From contig CBDDRC010000049.1 of assembly GCA_965232985.1 (NCBI GenBank), forward strand, positions 1-63,742: 63,742 nt of DNA, given 5' to 3'. The notes beneath the pieces were generated by a model, which was not told the DNA's origin, ran no database searches, and saw only the letters and a program-made list of their open reading frames with translations. Origin of the DNA: JADFDG01 sp965232985 (GTDB lineage Bacteria > Pseudomonadota > Gammaproteobacteria > Pseudomonadales > JADFDG01). Position 1 is the first letter of the stretch. The number at the start of each line of letters is the position of its first letter. Below are positions 35,184-44,308 of this stretch, piece after piece. A program made the translations under genes and the position numbers.

Positions 35184-37289
35184 ATGAGTCAACAACCTAT
35201 CATCGAGACAATCCGACTGTTGCTGCTCCACGAGTCCCAGGATGAGGCGGAGCTGCTGCTGAACGCCCTGCGCAAGGCGGGCAAAGCCACGCGCGCGGAT
35301 TTCGCTCGCAACGAAGAAAGCCTGGTGACGCTGCTGAAATCCGGGGAATGGGATGCGCTGCTCGCCCGGCCGACGGTTGCCGGCTGTACGCCCGAGAAGG
35401 CTATCGGGCATGTACGCAAGCTTGGCCGCGACCTGCCGATGATCATTCTCGCCGACGACAACAATTCGGCCACGATCCTCGCCGGCCTCAAGGCGGGTGC
35501 CCGCGATGTCGTGCCGCGCGGAGAAACCGAGCGCCTGCTGCTGGTGCTTGATCGCGAAATGGGTAATCTTGCGACGCTGCGCGAGAAAAATCGCCTTGCC
35601 GGCGATCTGCGCGAAAGCGAAAAGCGCTCGGAAATGTTGCTCGACACGGCGCAGGATGCGGTCGCCTACGTTACCGACGGCATGCATGTACAGGCCAATG
35701 CCGCCTATCTTGCGCTGTTCGGTTACAGCGATTCCGACGAGCTCGCCGGAGTGCCAATCATGGATCTGGTCGCCGAGCGCGGGCACAAGGAATTAAAGGA
35801 TCTGCTGCGCCGCCGGCAATCATCAAAAGAGAACGACAAACACGAGATTACCTCCCCCTGTCTGCATGCCGACGGCCACGAGTTCGAGGCGAGGATGGTG
35901 TTCTCGCACGCCGTCTACGATGGCGAGCCCTGCACCCAGGTCATGATCCGCTCCGTCGCAGCGCCAGCTGGTTTCAGCGACGCTGAACTTGAGGCGAAAC
36001 TCAAGGAAGCCGCGAGCATCGACCCGCTTACCGGGCTACGCAACCGCCAATACTTCATGGGGCAGGTCGACGCAGCGGTAGCTGCTGCGCGCAGCAAAAC
36101 CCGGCCGGCCACGATCTTCTTCATCCAGATCGACGACTTCCAAACCCTGCGCACCTCGGTGGGTATCGGCGGTGCCGATACGGTGCTGATCGAACTCGCC
36201 GCCCTGCTGCGCAGCAGTGTTGCCGAGAATACCGGTGCGCTGTCGCGCTTCAGCGACGAAACATTCTCGATAATTATCGCCAACGGCGACATCGAGAAAG
36301 CCCGAGGCTTTGCCGAGAAAATCCGCAAGAAAATCGACGATCACCTGTTCGAGGTGCAGAAAAAAACGTTGCGTGTCACTGTGTCGATTGGCGCTGCGAT
36401 CATCGACGAAACCGTGCCGACCGGCCAGGATGCCCTCACTTATGCGGCCGATGCCGCCGTGAAAGTGCGCCAGACGAACAGTGCCGGCAACGGCGTGTTC
36501 GTTCGCAACCCGATCGACATGATCGATGCCTCCACCGACACCGGCATGGCCAAACACCTGCACACGGCGCTGGAAAAAAATCTGTTCAAGCTCTATTGGC
36601 AGGCCATTCTCAACCTTGAAGAAAATGCCGAGGAAACCTACGAGGTGTTACTGCGCCTGCCGCTCAAGGACAAAGAGCTGCAACCGGCCGACTTCCTGCA
36701 GGCGGCTGCCGCCGCCGGCCTCAATACCAAGATCGACCGCTGGGTTATTCTCAATGCGCTCAAGGCGCTGGCCGAACACAATGCGAACGGCCACAACGCC
36801 CGCATCATGGTAACGCTGACCAGCGACTCGCTGGCCGATGCCTCTCTCGTGCCGTGGATCAGCGTCGCACTCAAGGCGGCGAAGATCGGTGGCGAGTCGC
36901 TGATCCTGCAGTTCACCGAAACGGACGCCTCAACCTACCTGAAGCAGGCCGGCCAGTTCACCAAAGACGTACGGGCGCTGAAAATTCACACGGCGATTAC
37001 CCGCTACGGCGCCAGCCATACGCCCAGCAAGGTGCTGGCCCATCTCACCGATGTTACCTACGTGAAACTCGATGGCTCGTTCATGCAGGAAATCGGCACC
37101 GACCCGGGCAAGCAGGCAATTTCCAAGTGCATCAAGGAAGTGCAGGGTTATGCCAAGAAAGTGATCGCCTCGCACGTCGAGAGTGCCGGCGCCTTGCAGA
37201 CGCTATGGGGTTATGGCATCAACTACATCGAGGGTTATTACGTCGCACCGGCATCGGTAGCGATGGATTATCCGTTCAGCGATCAATAG
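35184..37289 (+). CDS. fimX: FimX-like c-di-GMP receptor (REC-PAS-GGDEF-EAL, degenerate)
   Basis: FimX controls type IV pilus assembly and twitching by binding c-di-GMP in a catalytically poor EAL domain. The 701-residue product has an N-terminal receiver-like domain (about 8-125) without an obvious Asp box, a PAS domain (about 145-255), a GGDEF domain whose active site reads RFSDETF (355-361) and an EAL domain reading EVL (487-489). Both deviations are what FimX shows, so it should be a receptor rather than a cyclase or esterase. I chose the ATG at 35184 (MSQQPIIETI) over a TTG at 35151. Gene order to serB and parC matches Pseudomonas. Confidence 0.9.
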   Translation: MSQQPIIETIRLLLLHESQDEAELLLNALRKAGKATRADFARNEESLVTLLKSGEWDALLARPTVAGCTPEKAIGHVRKLGRDLPMIILADDNNSATILAGLKAGARDVVPRGETERLLLVLDREMGNLATLREKNRLAGDLRESEKRSEMLLDTAQDAVAYVTDGMHVQANAAYLALFGYSDSDELAGVPIMDLVAERGHKELKDLLRRRQSSKENDKHEITSPCLHADGHEFEARMVFSHAVYDGEPCTQVMIRSVAAPAGFSDAELEAKLKEAASIDPLTGLRNRQYFMGQVDAAVAAARSKTRPATIFFIQIDDFQTLRTSVGIGGADTVLIELAALLRSSVAENTGALSRFSDETFSIIIANGDIEKARGFAEKIRKKIDDHLFEVQKKTLRVTVSIGAAIIDETVPTGQDALTYAADAAVKVRQTNSAGNGVFVRNPIDMIDASTDTGMAKHLHTALEKNLFKLYWQAILNLEENAEETYEVLLRLPLKDKELQPADFLQAAAAAGLNTKIDRWVILNALKALAEHNANGHNARIMVTLTSDSLADASLVPWISVALKAAKIGGESLILQFTETDASTYLKQAGQFTKDVRALKIHTAITRYGASHTPSKVLAHLTDVTYVKLDGSFMQEIGTDPGKQAISKCIKEVQGYAKKVIASHVESAGALQTLWGYGINYIEGYYVAPASVAMDYPFSDQ

Positions 37290-37320
37290 CCAGTAGCCGT
37301 TGCCCACGCCACGCATCAGA

Positions 37321-38550
37321 TCAGCGCATCAGCTCGGTGCGATCACGATCCCGTACGCCGAGCAGATATAGAATTCCGTCAAGACCGAGCGTGGAAATCG
37401 CCTGCCGCGCGGTCTCGCGCACCAGCGGTTTGGCACGAAAGGCAATGCCAAGCCCGGCAATCGACAGCATCGGCAGATCGTTGGCGCCATCACCCACAGC
37501 AATCGCCTGTTCGAGCGCAATACCTTCTTTCTGCGCGATCTCGCGCAACAATTCCGCTTTACGCTCGCCATCGACGATCCGGCCGACGACATTGCCCGTG
37601 ACTTTACCGTCGCGCGTTTCGAGTTCGTTGGCAAACACGTAATCAATGCCAAGCCGCTGCTGCAGGTAATGGCCCATGAAAGTAAAGCCGCCAGAAAGAA
37701 TCGCCGTCTTGTAACCGAGCGTCTTCAGCGAAGAAATCAGGTTTTCGGCGCCTTCGGTCAACGGCATGCTATCGATCACCTGTGTCAGTGCCGCCGCATC
37801 AAGCCCCTTGAGCAGCGCCACGCGACGACGGAAACTTTCCTGAAAATCGAGCTCGCCGCGCATTGCCGCCCCGGTGATTTTCGCCACCTGCGCGCCAACA
37901 CCGGCAAGTCGCGCCAACTCGTCGATCACCTCGCCGTCGATCAGCGTTGAATCCATGTCGAAAGCAACGAGGCGGCGGTTGCGCCGATAGGCGTTGTCGC
38001 GCTGGAAAGCGATATCGACATTGAGCCTGTTGGCAACATCGAGAAACTGTCGGCGCAAGTCCGTTGCATGCCCCGGCTCGCCGCGCACGGTCAATTCGAT
38101 GCATGCCCGTGAGGCTTCGGCCGAGAGCTCCGCAGCCACCGATTGGCGCCCGGAAAGCCGCGCAATATTCTCAATGGTCAGGCCGTGCCCGGCGATGATC
38201 GTGGTGACTTCCGCCAGTTGTCCGGCCGTGATCGTGCGCGCCAGCAGCGTGACGATATAGCGGGCATGGCCCTCGGTAGCAACCCACTCTTCATAGGCAC
38301 CACCTGCAACCGGACGAAAACGCACCGACACGGCCATCTCGTGCGCCTGGAACAGCACATCCTTGAGAACGACCGAAGAATCGATGCCCGGCGGCATCTC
38401 GACCAACACACCCAACGACAGCGCGTCGTGAATTACGGCCTGGCCAATATCCAGGACATTGACCCGGCTGCGGGCAAGAATGCGCATGAAGGCGGCAAGC
38501 AGGCCCGGCCGGTCGTGACCGGACACCTGAATCAGCAGAATTTCGCGCAC
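37321..38550 (-). CDS. serB: Phosphoserine phosphatase SerB (ACT-ACT-HAD)
   Basis: SerB dephosphorylates phosphoserine in the last step of serine synthesis. The 409-residue product has two N-terminal ACT-like domains (about 3-80 and 90-170; VSGHDRPGLLAAFM) and a HAD domain with FDMDSTLIDGEVIDELAR, SGGFTFMGHYL and GDGANDLPM. I chose the GTG at 38550, which gives MREILLIQVSG as in Pseudomonas SerB; another GTG at 38592 would extend it by 14 residues. It is convergent with fimX and divergent from the next gene. Confidence 0.93.
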   Translation of the reverse strand: MREILLIQVSGHDRPGLLAAFMRILARSRVNVLDIGQAVIHDALSLGVLVEMPPGIDSSVVLKDVLFQAHEMAVSVRFRPVAGGAYEEWVATEGHARYIVTLLARTITAGQLAEVTTIIAGHGLTIENIARLSGRQSVAAELSAEASRACIELTVRGEPGHATDLRRQFLDVANRLNVDIAFQRDNAYRRNRRLVAFDMDSTLIDGEVIDELARLAGVGAQVAKITGAAMRGELDFQESFRRRVALLKGLDAAALTQVIDSMPLTEGAENLISSLKTLGYKTAILSGGFTFMGHYLQQRLGIDYVFANELETRDGKVTGNVVGRIVDGERKAELLREIAQKEGIALEQAIAVGDGANDLPMLSIAGLGIAFRAKPLVRETARQAISTLGLDGILYLLGVRDRDRTELMR

Positions 38551-38673
38551 GGCAACAACGACTCCAGCGGTGATTTGCGCAGCGGCTGCCACTTTATCAG
38601 TAAATCACCCGCAAACGAGCCGGCGAACTCACCGGCGGCTAGCCACCGGGCAGCGGGCGCGTCACCGGCTTCC

Positions 38674-38682
38674 TGCTATACT
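38674..38682 (+). promoter_or_regulatory. Extended -10 promoter candidate for the cyclase-like membrane gene
   Basis: TGCTATACT (38674-38682) has a TGn extension and a -10 box matching five of six positions, about 50 bases before the GTG start. No -35 box is visible, which is usual for extended -10 promoters. Confidence 0.45.
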
Positions 38683-38731
38683 CGCGCGCATTCCACGGCG
38701 ACTTCAGTCCCGACCAAGTGTCCCGACCGAC

Positions 38732-40054
38732 GTGACATTCAGCGCCAACCCAGCCCGTACTTCCCTGCGCGATCGCCTTCGGCGGCTGACCGGCCCCCGG
38801 CGGGCGCTCTTCAATGTGCTCGTTGCAGCACTGTTGCTGATGGCGGGCGGGGCAGTGCTCGTCTATGTGTTGATGCGGGCGGTGGTTAGCGAACAAACAG
38901 CGCAGTTCGGCAGCGCGCTGGCCAGTGAGTCGGCGCAACGCGCCGCCGAGTACCTCGTTCATAACGATCTGGTCAGCCTCAACGTGATTACCGGCAGCCT
39001 CTCGCAACTGCCCGGGATCGTCGGCATCACGATCTATGATCGCCACCGCCAGCCACTGGCCCAATCCGGGCTGGTGCAGGCAACGCCGGACACACTCGTC
39101 GCCAGCGCCGATATCCTCACCGAAGAAAACGAGTTGCGCGGCACTGTTGAGATACTGCTCGATCCGCGCGCTGCCGCGCCGGCCTTGGCACGCTTTGACT
39201 ATGCCCTGTTCGGCTGGGCCGGCTTCGCCGCCGTGCTGTTGCTGGTGGTCGCACGCCTGCAGCGCGAACACATCTCAGGCCTCAGCGGTGAAGGCAGCAA
39301 GGATCAGCATGACGCGGAACGTAACGGGCTGGCCGTGGCACGCGCCGAACAACCCGCACCACACACTCCTGCGGCCGATGCAGTTGCCGACACCCGGCGC
39401 ATCGCAACGAACGACGAATCGCCGCTGGCGCGCGTACCGGAAGGCCCGATGTTGCGCATCGACATCATCAACTACGCAACCCTCGAACAACGCCTCGCGC
39501 CGCATCTGCTTGCCAATCTTGTTGCTCTGTACGGCGACATGCTGGCGCGTGCCTGTGCGTTCTACCAGGGGCAGGTTGCCCGGCCGATCGACCATCAGTG
39601 CCTGATCACCTTTGCGCATGCCGGCGCCAGCGAGGAAGAAGTGCTGTTCCGCGCCATCTGCTGCGCCCAGTTGTTCTTCGGCGTGGTGCGCGAAACAAAT
39701 TCCGCACTCAAGGCGCATGGCAAAACCACCATGCAATTCACCGCTGCACTGCACCACGATCAGCGCCTCGCCACCGGCGAACGCGCGATCGTGACCTGGG
39801 AAATCTGCACTCAGGCCGGCACGGCCGGGCGCCTGACTGTGACCGATACCGTCACCGATTATTCCTCCCTCGGCGAGCGCCTGGTCATCGACGCCAGCCA
39901 TCGCCAGTTGTTGCAGATCGAATTGCCGAACGCCGGAGAAGGCGCGGCGCGGCTGCAGGATGTGCTGGCGCTGGGTGTGCTGCGCCTCGCCGATCCGTAC
40001 GAGGAATTGCTCGCCCGGCAGATCAAGCGTCTGTGCGAACCGACAGCAGCCTAG
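38732..40054 (+). CDS. Two-TM membrane protein with cyclase-like cytoplasmic domain (PA4961-like position)
   Basis: A 440-residue inner-membrane protein divergent from serB, the place of SMP/YtjB in E. coli and PA4961 in Pseudomonas. It has TM1 (about residues 25-50), a periplasmic loop of about 105 residues, TM2 (about 159-176) and a cytoplasmic part. The segment from about 240 to 330 (LRIDIINYATLEQRL, then ALYGDMLARA and IDHQCLITF) resembles the class III adenylate/guanylate cyclase fold, keeping a first metal-type Asp but not a clean second one, so activity is doubtful. The start is a GTG; there is no ATG before TM1. Function unknown. Confidence 0.75.
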   Translation: MTFSANPARTSLRDRLRRLTGPRRALFNVLVAALLLMAGGAVLVYVLMRAVVSEQTAQFGSALASESAQRAAEYLVHNDLVSLNVITGSLSQLPGIVGITIYDRHRQPLAQSGLVQATPDTLVASADILTEENELRGTVEILLDPRAAAPALARFDYALFGWAGFAAVLLLVVARLQREHISGLSGEGSKDQHDAERNGLAVARAEQPAPHTPAADAVADTRRIATNDESPLARVPEGPMLRIDIINYATLEQRLAPHLLANLVALYGDMLARACAFYQGQVARPIDHQCLITFAHAGASEEEVLFRAICCAQLFFGVVRETNSALKAHGKTTMQFTAALHHDQRLATGERAIVTWEICTQAGTAGRLTVTDTVTDYSSLGERLVIDASHRQLLQIELPNAGEGAARLQDVLALGVLRLADPYEELLARQIKRLCEPTAA

Positions 40055-40072
40055 TGTCGGCAGACAGGGATA

Positions 40073-42304
40073 TCACCGCTCAACCGACAGCTTTTCGACT
40101 TTCTGGAAGCCGCGCGGCAACAGGCTGCCACGCCGGCCGCGCTCGCCGGCATAGTGCGCCAGATCGCTGCCCTTCAACTTCAGGTAGCGCTTGCCGCTTT
40201 CCACGATCAAGGTGTCGCCCTTCGAAACTATCGCGACTGCGTTTACCAGTTCGGTGCGCGCGGCGGCAGCCTTCGCCGGAATATCAATGATCTTGTTGCC
40301 CTTGCCTTTGCTCATCTCCGGCAGATCCCTGACCGGGAACACCAGCAATTTGCCTTCGCTGGAAACAGCGACGATCAGGTCGTGGTCGAGTTCGCGGATC
40401 AGTATCGGAGGCAGCGCCAGCGCGTTGTCCGGGCAATTGAGCACCGCCTTGCCGGCTTTCTTCGGGCTCGCCAGATCACCCAGCGGCGCGACAAAACCGT
40501 AGCCGGCATCGGAGGCGAGCAACACCCGCTGGCGATCCTCGCCCATCACCACGCCAACAAACTGCGCGCCTGACGGCGGATCAAGACGCCCCGACAATGG
40601 CTCGCCCTGCCCGCGCGCGGAGGGCAACGTGTGCGCCGGCAGCGAATAACTGCGCCCGGTCGAATCGAGGAAATATGCATTCTGGTTGCTGCGACCGAGC
40701 GCCCTGGCAAAGAACTCATCCCCGGCTCTGTAGGAAAGCGCAACCGCATCGACCTCGTGACCTTTTGCCGCACGCACCCAGCCTTTTGCCGAGAGCACGA
40801 CGGTAACGGCCTCGCTCGGCGTCAGCTCGCTCTCGTCCATCGCGCGGGCCTCGGCACGCGCGATGATGGGCGAGCGGCGGTTATCGCCATATTTTTTCGC
40901 ATCGTCCTTGAGCTCGGCCATCACGAGTTTTTTCAGCAGGTTCATCGAACCGAGCACTTCCTGCAGGTGCTTGCGCTCCTCCGCGAGCTCTGCCTGTTCG
41001 CCGCGAATTTTGATTTCTTCCAGTTTGGCGATCTGGCGCAGTTTCAGTTCGAGGATAGCCTCGGCCTGTCGCTCACTGATACCGAAACGTTCCTGCAGGG
41101 TGAATTTCGCCTCGTCCGCCGTGCGGATGATGTGGATAACTTCGTCGATATTGAGGAAAGCGGCGAGATAGCCTTCCAGGATGTGCAGCCGGTCTTCGAC
41201 TTTGTCCAGACGGTACTGCAAGCGCTTGCGCACCGTGGCCATGCGAAACTGGATCCAGTCCGACAGCAGATCAACCAGGCCCATTACCCGCGGCTTGCCG
41301 TCGAGGCCAATCACATTGACGTTGACCCGGTAACTGCGTTCTAGATCGGTCGTCGCAAACAGATGCTGCATCAGCTGCTCAACGTCGATGCGATTGCTGC
41401 GCGGCACAATTACCAGGCGCGTCGGGCTTTCGTGATCGGACTCATCGCGCAGATCAGCCACCATCGGCAGCTTTTTCTGCTGCATCTGCTGGGCGATTTG
41501 TTCCAGCACCTTGGCACCGCTCACCTGGTATGGCAGCGCGGTGATAACGATATCGCCGTCTTCCTGCGTGTACACCGCGCGCGCGCGGATGCTGCCGCGA
41601 CCGGTGATGTAAATCTGCGCGATATCATTCTTCGAAGAAATGATTTCCGCTTCGGTGGGGAAATCCGGGCCTTGGATGTCCTGCATCAGGTCATCGACAG
41701 AGCAGCCGGGATCCTTCAGCAGCCGGATGCAGGCGTTGGCAACTTCCCGCAGGTTGTGCGGCAGGATGTCGGTGCTCATGCCCACGGCGATACCGGTGGT
41801 GCCGTTGAGCAACACATTCGGCAACCGTGCCGGAAGCACTTTCGGTTCTTCCAGGGTGCCGTCGAAATTCGGCTGCCAGAGGGCGGTGCCGTGCCCGAGT
41901 TCGCTCAACAGCACTTCTGCATACGGCGCCAGGCGCGATTCGGTGTAACGCATCGCCGCGAAGGATTTCGGATCGTCCGGTGAGCCCCAGTTGCCCTGCC
42001 CATCCACCAACGGATAGCGGTAACTGAACGGCTGCGCCATCAGCACCATCGCTTCGTAGCAGGCGGTATCGCCATGCGGATGAAACTTGCCGAGCACATC
42101 GCCGATGGTACGTGCCGATTTCTTGTGCTTGGCATTGGCACCGAGATTCAGCTCGCTCATCGCGTAAACGATACGCCGCTGTACCGGCTTCAGGCCGTCG
42201 CCGATATGCGGCAGCGCACGATCGAGGATCACGTACATCGAGTAGTCGAGGTAGGCTTTCTCGGTGTATTCGCGCAGGGGTTGATGTTCGAGGTTGTCGC
42301 TCAT
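40073..42304 (-). CDS. parC: DNA topoisomerase IV subunit A
   Basis: ParC is the DNA-cleaving subunit of topoisomerase IV, which separates linked daughter chromosomes. The 743-residue product has the winged-helix core with catalytic Tyr in AAMRYTESRL (about residue 120), the quinolone-region sequence HPHGDTACYEAM with Thr at residue 80, a coiled-coil tower domain, and a C-terminal beta-pinwheel shortened relative to GyrA and lacking the GyrA box. parE is not in the window. It is convergent with the cyclase-like gene (18 bases) and lies downstream of the polysaccharide locus on the same strand. Confidence 0.97.
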   Translation of the reverse strand: MSDNLEHQPLREYTEKAYLDYSMYVILDRALPHIGDGLKPVQRRIVYAMSELNLGANAKHKKSARTIGDVLGKFHPHGDTACYEAMVLMAQPFSYRYPLVDGQGNWGSPDDPKSFAAMRYTESRLAPYAEVLLSELGHGTALWQPNFDGTLEEPKVLPARLPNVLLNGTTGIAVGMSTDILPHNLREVANACIRLLKDPGCSVDDLMQDIQGPDFPTEAEIISSKNDIAQIYITGRGSIRARAVYTQEDGDIVITALPYQVSGAKVLEQIAQQMQQKKLPMVADLRDESDHESPTRLVIVPRSNRIDVEQLMQHLFATTDLERSYRVNVNVIGLDGKPRVMGLVDLLSDWIQFRMATVRKRLQYRLDKVEDRLHILEGYLAAFLNIDEVIHIIRTADEAKFTLQERFGISERQAEAILELKLRQIAKLEEIKIRGEQAELAEERKHLQEVLGSMNLLKKLVMAELKDDAKKYGDNRRSPIIARAEARAMDESELTPSEAVTVVLSAKGWVRAAKGHEVDAVALSYRAGDEFFARALGRSNQNAYFLDSTGRSYSLPAHTLPSARGQGEPLSGRLDPPSGAQFVGVVMGEDRQRVLLASDAGYGFVAPLGDLASPKKAGKAVLNCPDNALALPPILIRELDHDLIVAVSSEGKLLVFPVRDLPEMSKGKGNKIIDIPAKAAAARTELVNAVAIVSKGDTLIVESGKRYLKLKGSDLAHYAGERGRRGSLLPRGFQKVEKLSVER

Positions 42305-42346
42305 TGCAATGTATCCGCCTGAAAATTCTTACCCTTCAATTTTTGA

Positions 42347-42374
42347 AGAATAACTCTACTGATGGAATCTACAA
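42347..42374 (-). promoter_or_regulatory. Possible parC promoter
   Basis: In the AT-rich 82-base gap before parC the minus strand has TTGTAG (42374-42369) and TATTCT (42352-42347), 16 bases apart. A six-bp inverted repeat, CTTCAA-TTT-TTGAAG (42334-42348), covers the end of the -10 box and could be an operator. Both boxes are imperfect. Confidence 0.35.
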
Positions 42375-42386
42375 CCGCCGGTATCG

Positions 42387-43430
42387 CTAATCACGGCCGG
42401 CGCCAGCGCGCCAAACGGCCACCCACAGCGGCGCATAAGCCAGCGCCACCCAACCCCAAACGCCCTGCGGCCACATCAGGCTGGCCCAGCTCAATGGCGC
42501 GAGCCAGAACAGGTTGATCGCAATTGCCAGCAGCGTCACGTTGCGGTGACCGTGCGTGCGATCGCTGCCGGCGCGGCGCGCAAGATGCTGGTAGGCATGG
42601 CTGCGATGCGCCTCCGCCCCGTTCCGGCCGGCAACAATCCGGCGCAGCAAGGTTACTGTTGCGTCGGTGGCGAACAGCGCGCCGAGCACCAGCCACGCCG
42701 TGTATGTCAGCCAGCCGGCGGCAACGCTGCCCAGTGCCAATGCATAAATCATGAAGCCCAGCCAGGTACTGCCGACATCGCCCATGAAAATGCGCGCGGG
42801 TGGCCAGTTGAGCAGTAAAAAACCGAGTGTCGCCGCTGCCACCGCCAGCATCCAGATGCACTCTGCCGTGAGCGTTGCGGATAACGGCAATGTTTGCGCA
42901 AGCAGGCCGATAGTCACTGCGGCGAGCAACATGAAGATCGCCTGGCTGCCGGCAATGCCGTCGATGCCGTCCATGAAATTAAACAGGTTGACCCACCACA
43001 CGCCGGCCAACAGCAGCAACACAAACAGCAGCGGCCCCTGCAACACGAGGCCGCCCGGGAACGCAATTCCCGGCAATGGCGGCAGCAACCACAACAGGCC
43101 AGCGCCGGCGATTACCTGTGCACTCAAACGCAAGCGTGATGAAAGATGGGCGATGTCATCGCACAGACCAACACCGGCAAGCAGCAACGCCAGCGCAATA
43201 ATGCCGAAAAATTCCGCCTTGCCGCTCATGACGAGTACAGCGCCCGCTATGCTGCCTGCCAGCACAATACCGAGGCCGCCGCCGTGCGGCGTCGGCCGCT
43301 CATGCAGCGAACGATGATTCGGCGCCTGCACCAACCGCAACCTTTCTGCATGGCGCTCTACCCAGCCGGCAACGACCCGGCTAATGCCCGCAACGGCAAC
43401 GAGAAACAGCAGCGCAAGCAGCGCGCTCAT
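42387..43430 (-). CDS. WbpL/WecA-family undecaprenyl-phosphate sugar-1-phosphate transferase
   Basis: This family starts polysaccharide chains by moving a HexNAc-1-phosphate from UDP to undecaprenyl phosphate. The 347-residue product has about ten membrane helices and the family acid motifs: GLCDDIAHL (first Asp pair), NLFNFMDGIDGIAG and FMGDVGSTWLGF. The PNHRSLHERPTPHGGGLGI opening is typical of WbpL-type members. Its start overlaps the epimerase-like gene by four bases, an arrangement seen beside WbpL-like genes elsewhere. It is the last gene of the polysaccharide locus. The sugar is not known; a FucNAc- or QuiNAc-type substrate would fit the family. Confidence 0.9.
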   Translation of the reverse strand: MSALLALLFLVAVAGISRVVAGWVERHAERLRLVQAPNHRSLHERPTPHGGGLGIVLAGSIAGAVLVMSGKAEFFGIIALALLLAGVGLCDDIAHLSSRLRLSAQVIAGAGLLWLLPPLPGIAFPGGLVLQGPLLFVLLLLAGVWWVNLFNFMDGIDGIAGSQAIFMLLAAVTIGLLAQTLPLSATLTAECIWMLAVAAATLGFLLLNWPPARIFMGDVGSTWLGFMIYALALGSVAAGWLTYTAWLVLGALFATDATVTLLRRIVAGRNGAEAHRSHAYQHLARRAGSDRTHGHRNVTLLAIAINLFWLAPLSWASLMWPQGVWGWVALAYAPLWVAVWRAGAGRD

Positions 43431-44308
43431 GACGGCAGATCCTGCGCCGAAAGGCGAAAAGGACGCGGCCTGAAACCAAAATCGCGGGTGGCTGCCTCGT
43501 GATCGAATACGAGATCACGATTCATGCGCTCGGCCATTGACGCGGTGATGTGGCGAAAACCTGGCAGCAGGCGCAGCACATGAACGGTCAATCTGACGAA
43601 CAAAAGCGGCAACGGCATGAAGCGCGGTTTGCGGCCCATCGCCGTGAAAACAGCAGCGATCATGTCAGAAAATGGCAACGTATCCTGACCGGAAATATTG
43701 TATGCGCGATTCGTCAGCGTGCGCGCATCCAGAGCCAAACGGCAGGCCATCGCCACATCGGCAGCGTGAACGGGCTGCCGCAACCCCTGCGCCGCGCCTA
43801 CCAACGGGAAAAATCCAAACCGGCGGACAAAGCGCGCCGCGGCAGCAATGTTCTGATCCTTCGCCTTACCGTAAATCAGTGTGGGGCGCAGAACCAGCCA
43901 CGCCACGCCACGCGACTCAGCCCACACCTGCAGCGCCGCCTCACCTTCTGCAAGCCGCGCTGCCACACGCTGCTCGCCGACATCCGAAGAATCGCCCTTC
44001 ACGAAACGGCTGGTGGAAGACAATGCAACGACTCTGCGCGCCCCGCAGGCCTCAAGCAGCGCAAAGTGCTCCGGGATCACCCAGATTGGCGCCACGATGA
44101 TCCAGTCACTGATCGGCCGCACGGTGTCGCCGCGATCGCCCATTCCCACCGACGGATTCAGCATGCGCCATTCAATGCCAGGATCACGACGCGCCGTCGC
44201 GGTTCGGGACCAGGCAACGACGCCAGCATCCGGCTGCACACACAACGGCAGCAGGCAATCGCCAACCAGACTGCTGGCGCCGATTATGCCGACGACGCGC
44301 TCACTCAT
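43427..44308 (-). CDS. NAD-dependent epimerase/dehydratase-like protein
   Basis: An extended-SDR protein of 293 residues with a Rossmann start (GIIGASSLVGD), the strand VVALSSTSRFVKGD, and LRPTLIYG then RQPVHAADVA and YNISGQD, all typical of sugar-nucleotide epimerases paired with WbpL-like transferases. The usual catalytic YxxxK is not present in the expected place, where the sequence is GEQRVAARLAEGEAA; many members of this subgroup share that loss. It probably reduces or epimerises the 4-keto sugar used by the neighbouring transferase, but this is inference. The ATG at 44308 overlaps the preceding glycosyltransferase by eight bases. Confidence 0.82.
   Translation of the reverse strand: MSERVVGIIGASSLVGDCLLPLCVQPDAGVVAWSRTATARRDPGIEWRMLNPSVGMGDRGDTVRPISDWIIVAPIWVIPEHFALLEACGARRVVALSSTSRFVKGDSSDVGEQRVAARLAEGEAALQVWAESRGVAWLVLRPTLIYGKAKDQNIAAAARFVRRFGFFPLVGAAQGLRQPVHAADVAMACRLALDARTLTNRAYNISGQDTLPFSDMIAAVFTAMGRKPRFMPLPLLFVRLTVHVLRLLPGFRHITASMAERMNRDLVFDHEAATRDFGFRPRPFRLSAQDLPS

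Noticed and set aside
41570..41600. Alternating purine-pyrimidine CGCGCGCG stretch as possible Z-DNA
   Set aside because: It is short, lies within parC codons for Arg/Ala, and similar runs are common in this GC-rich sequence.
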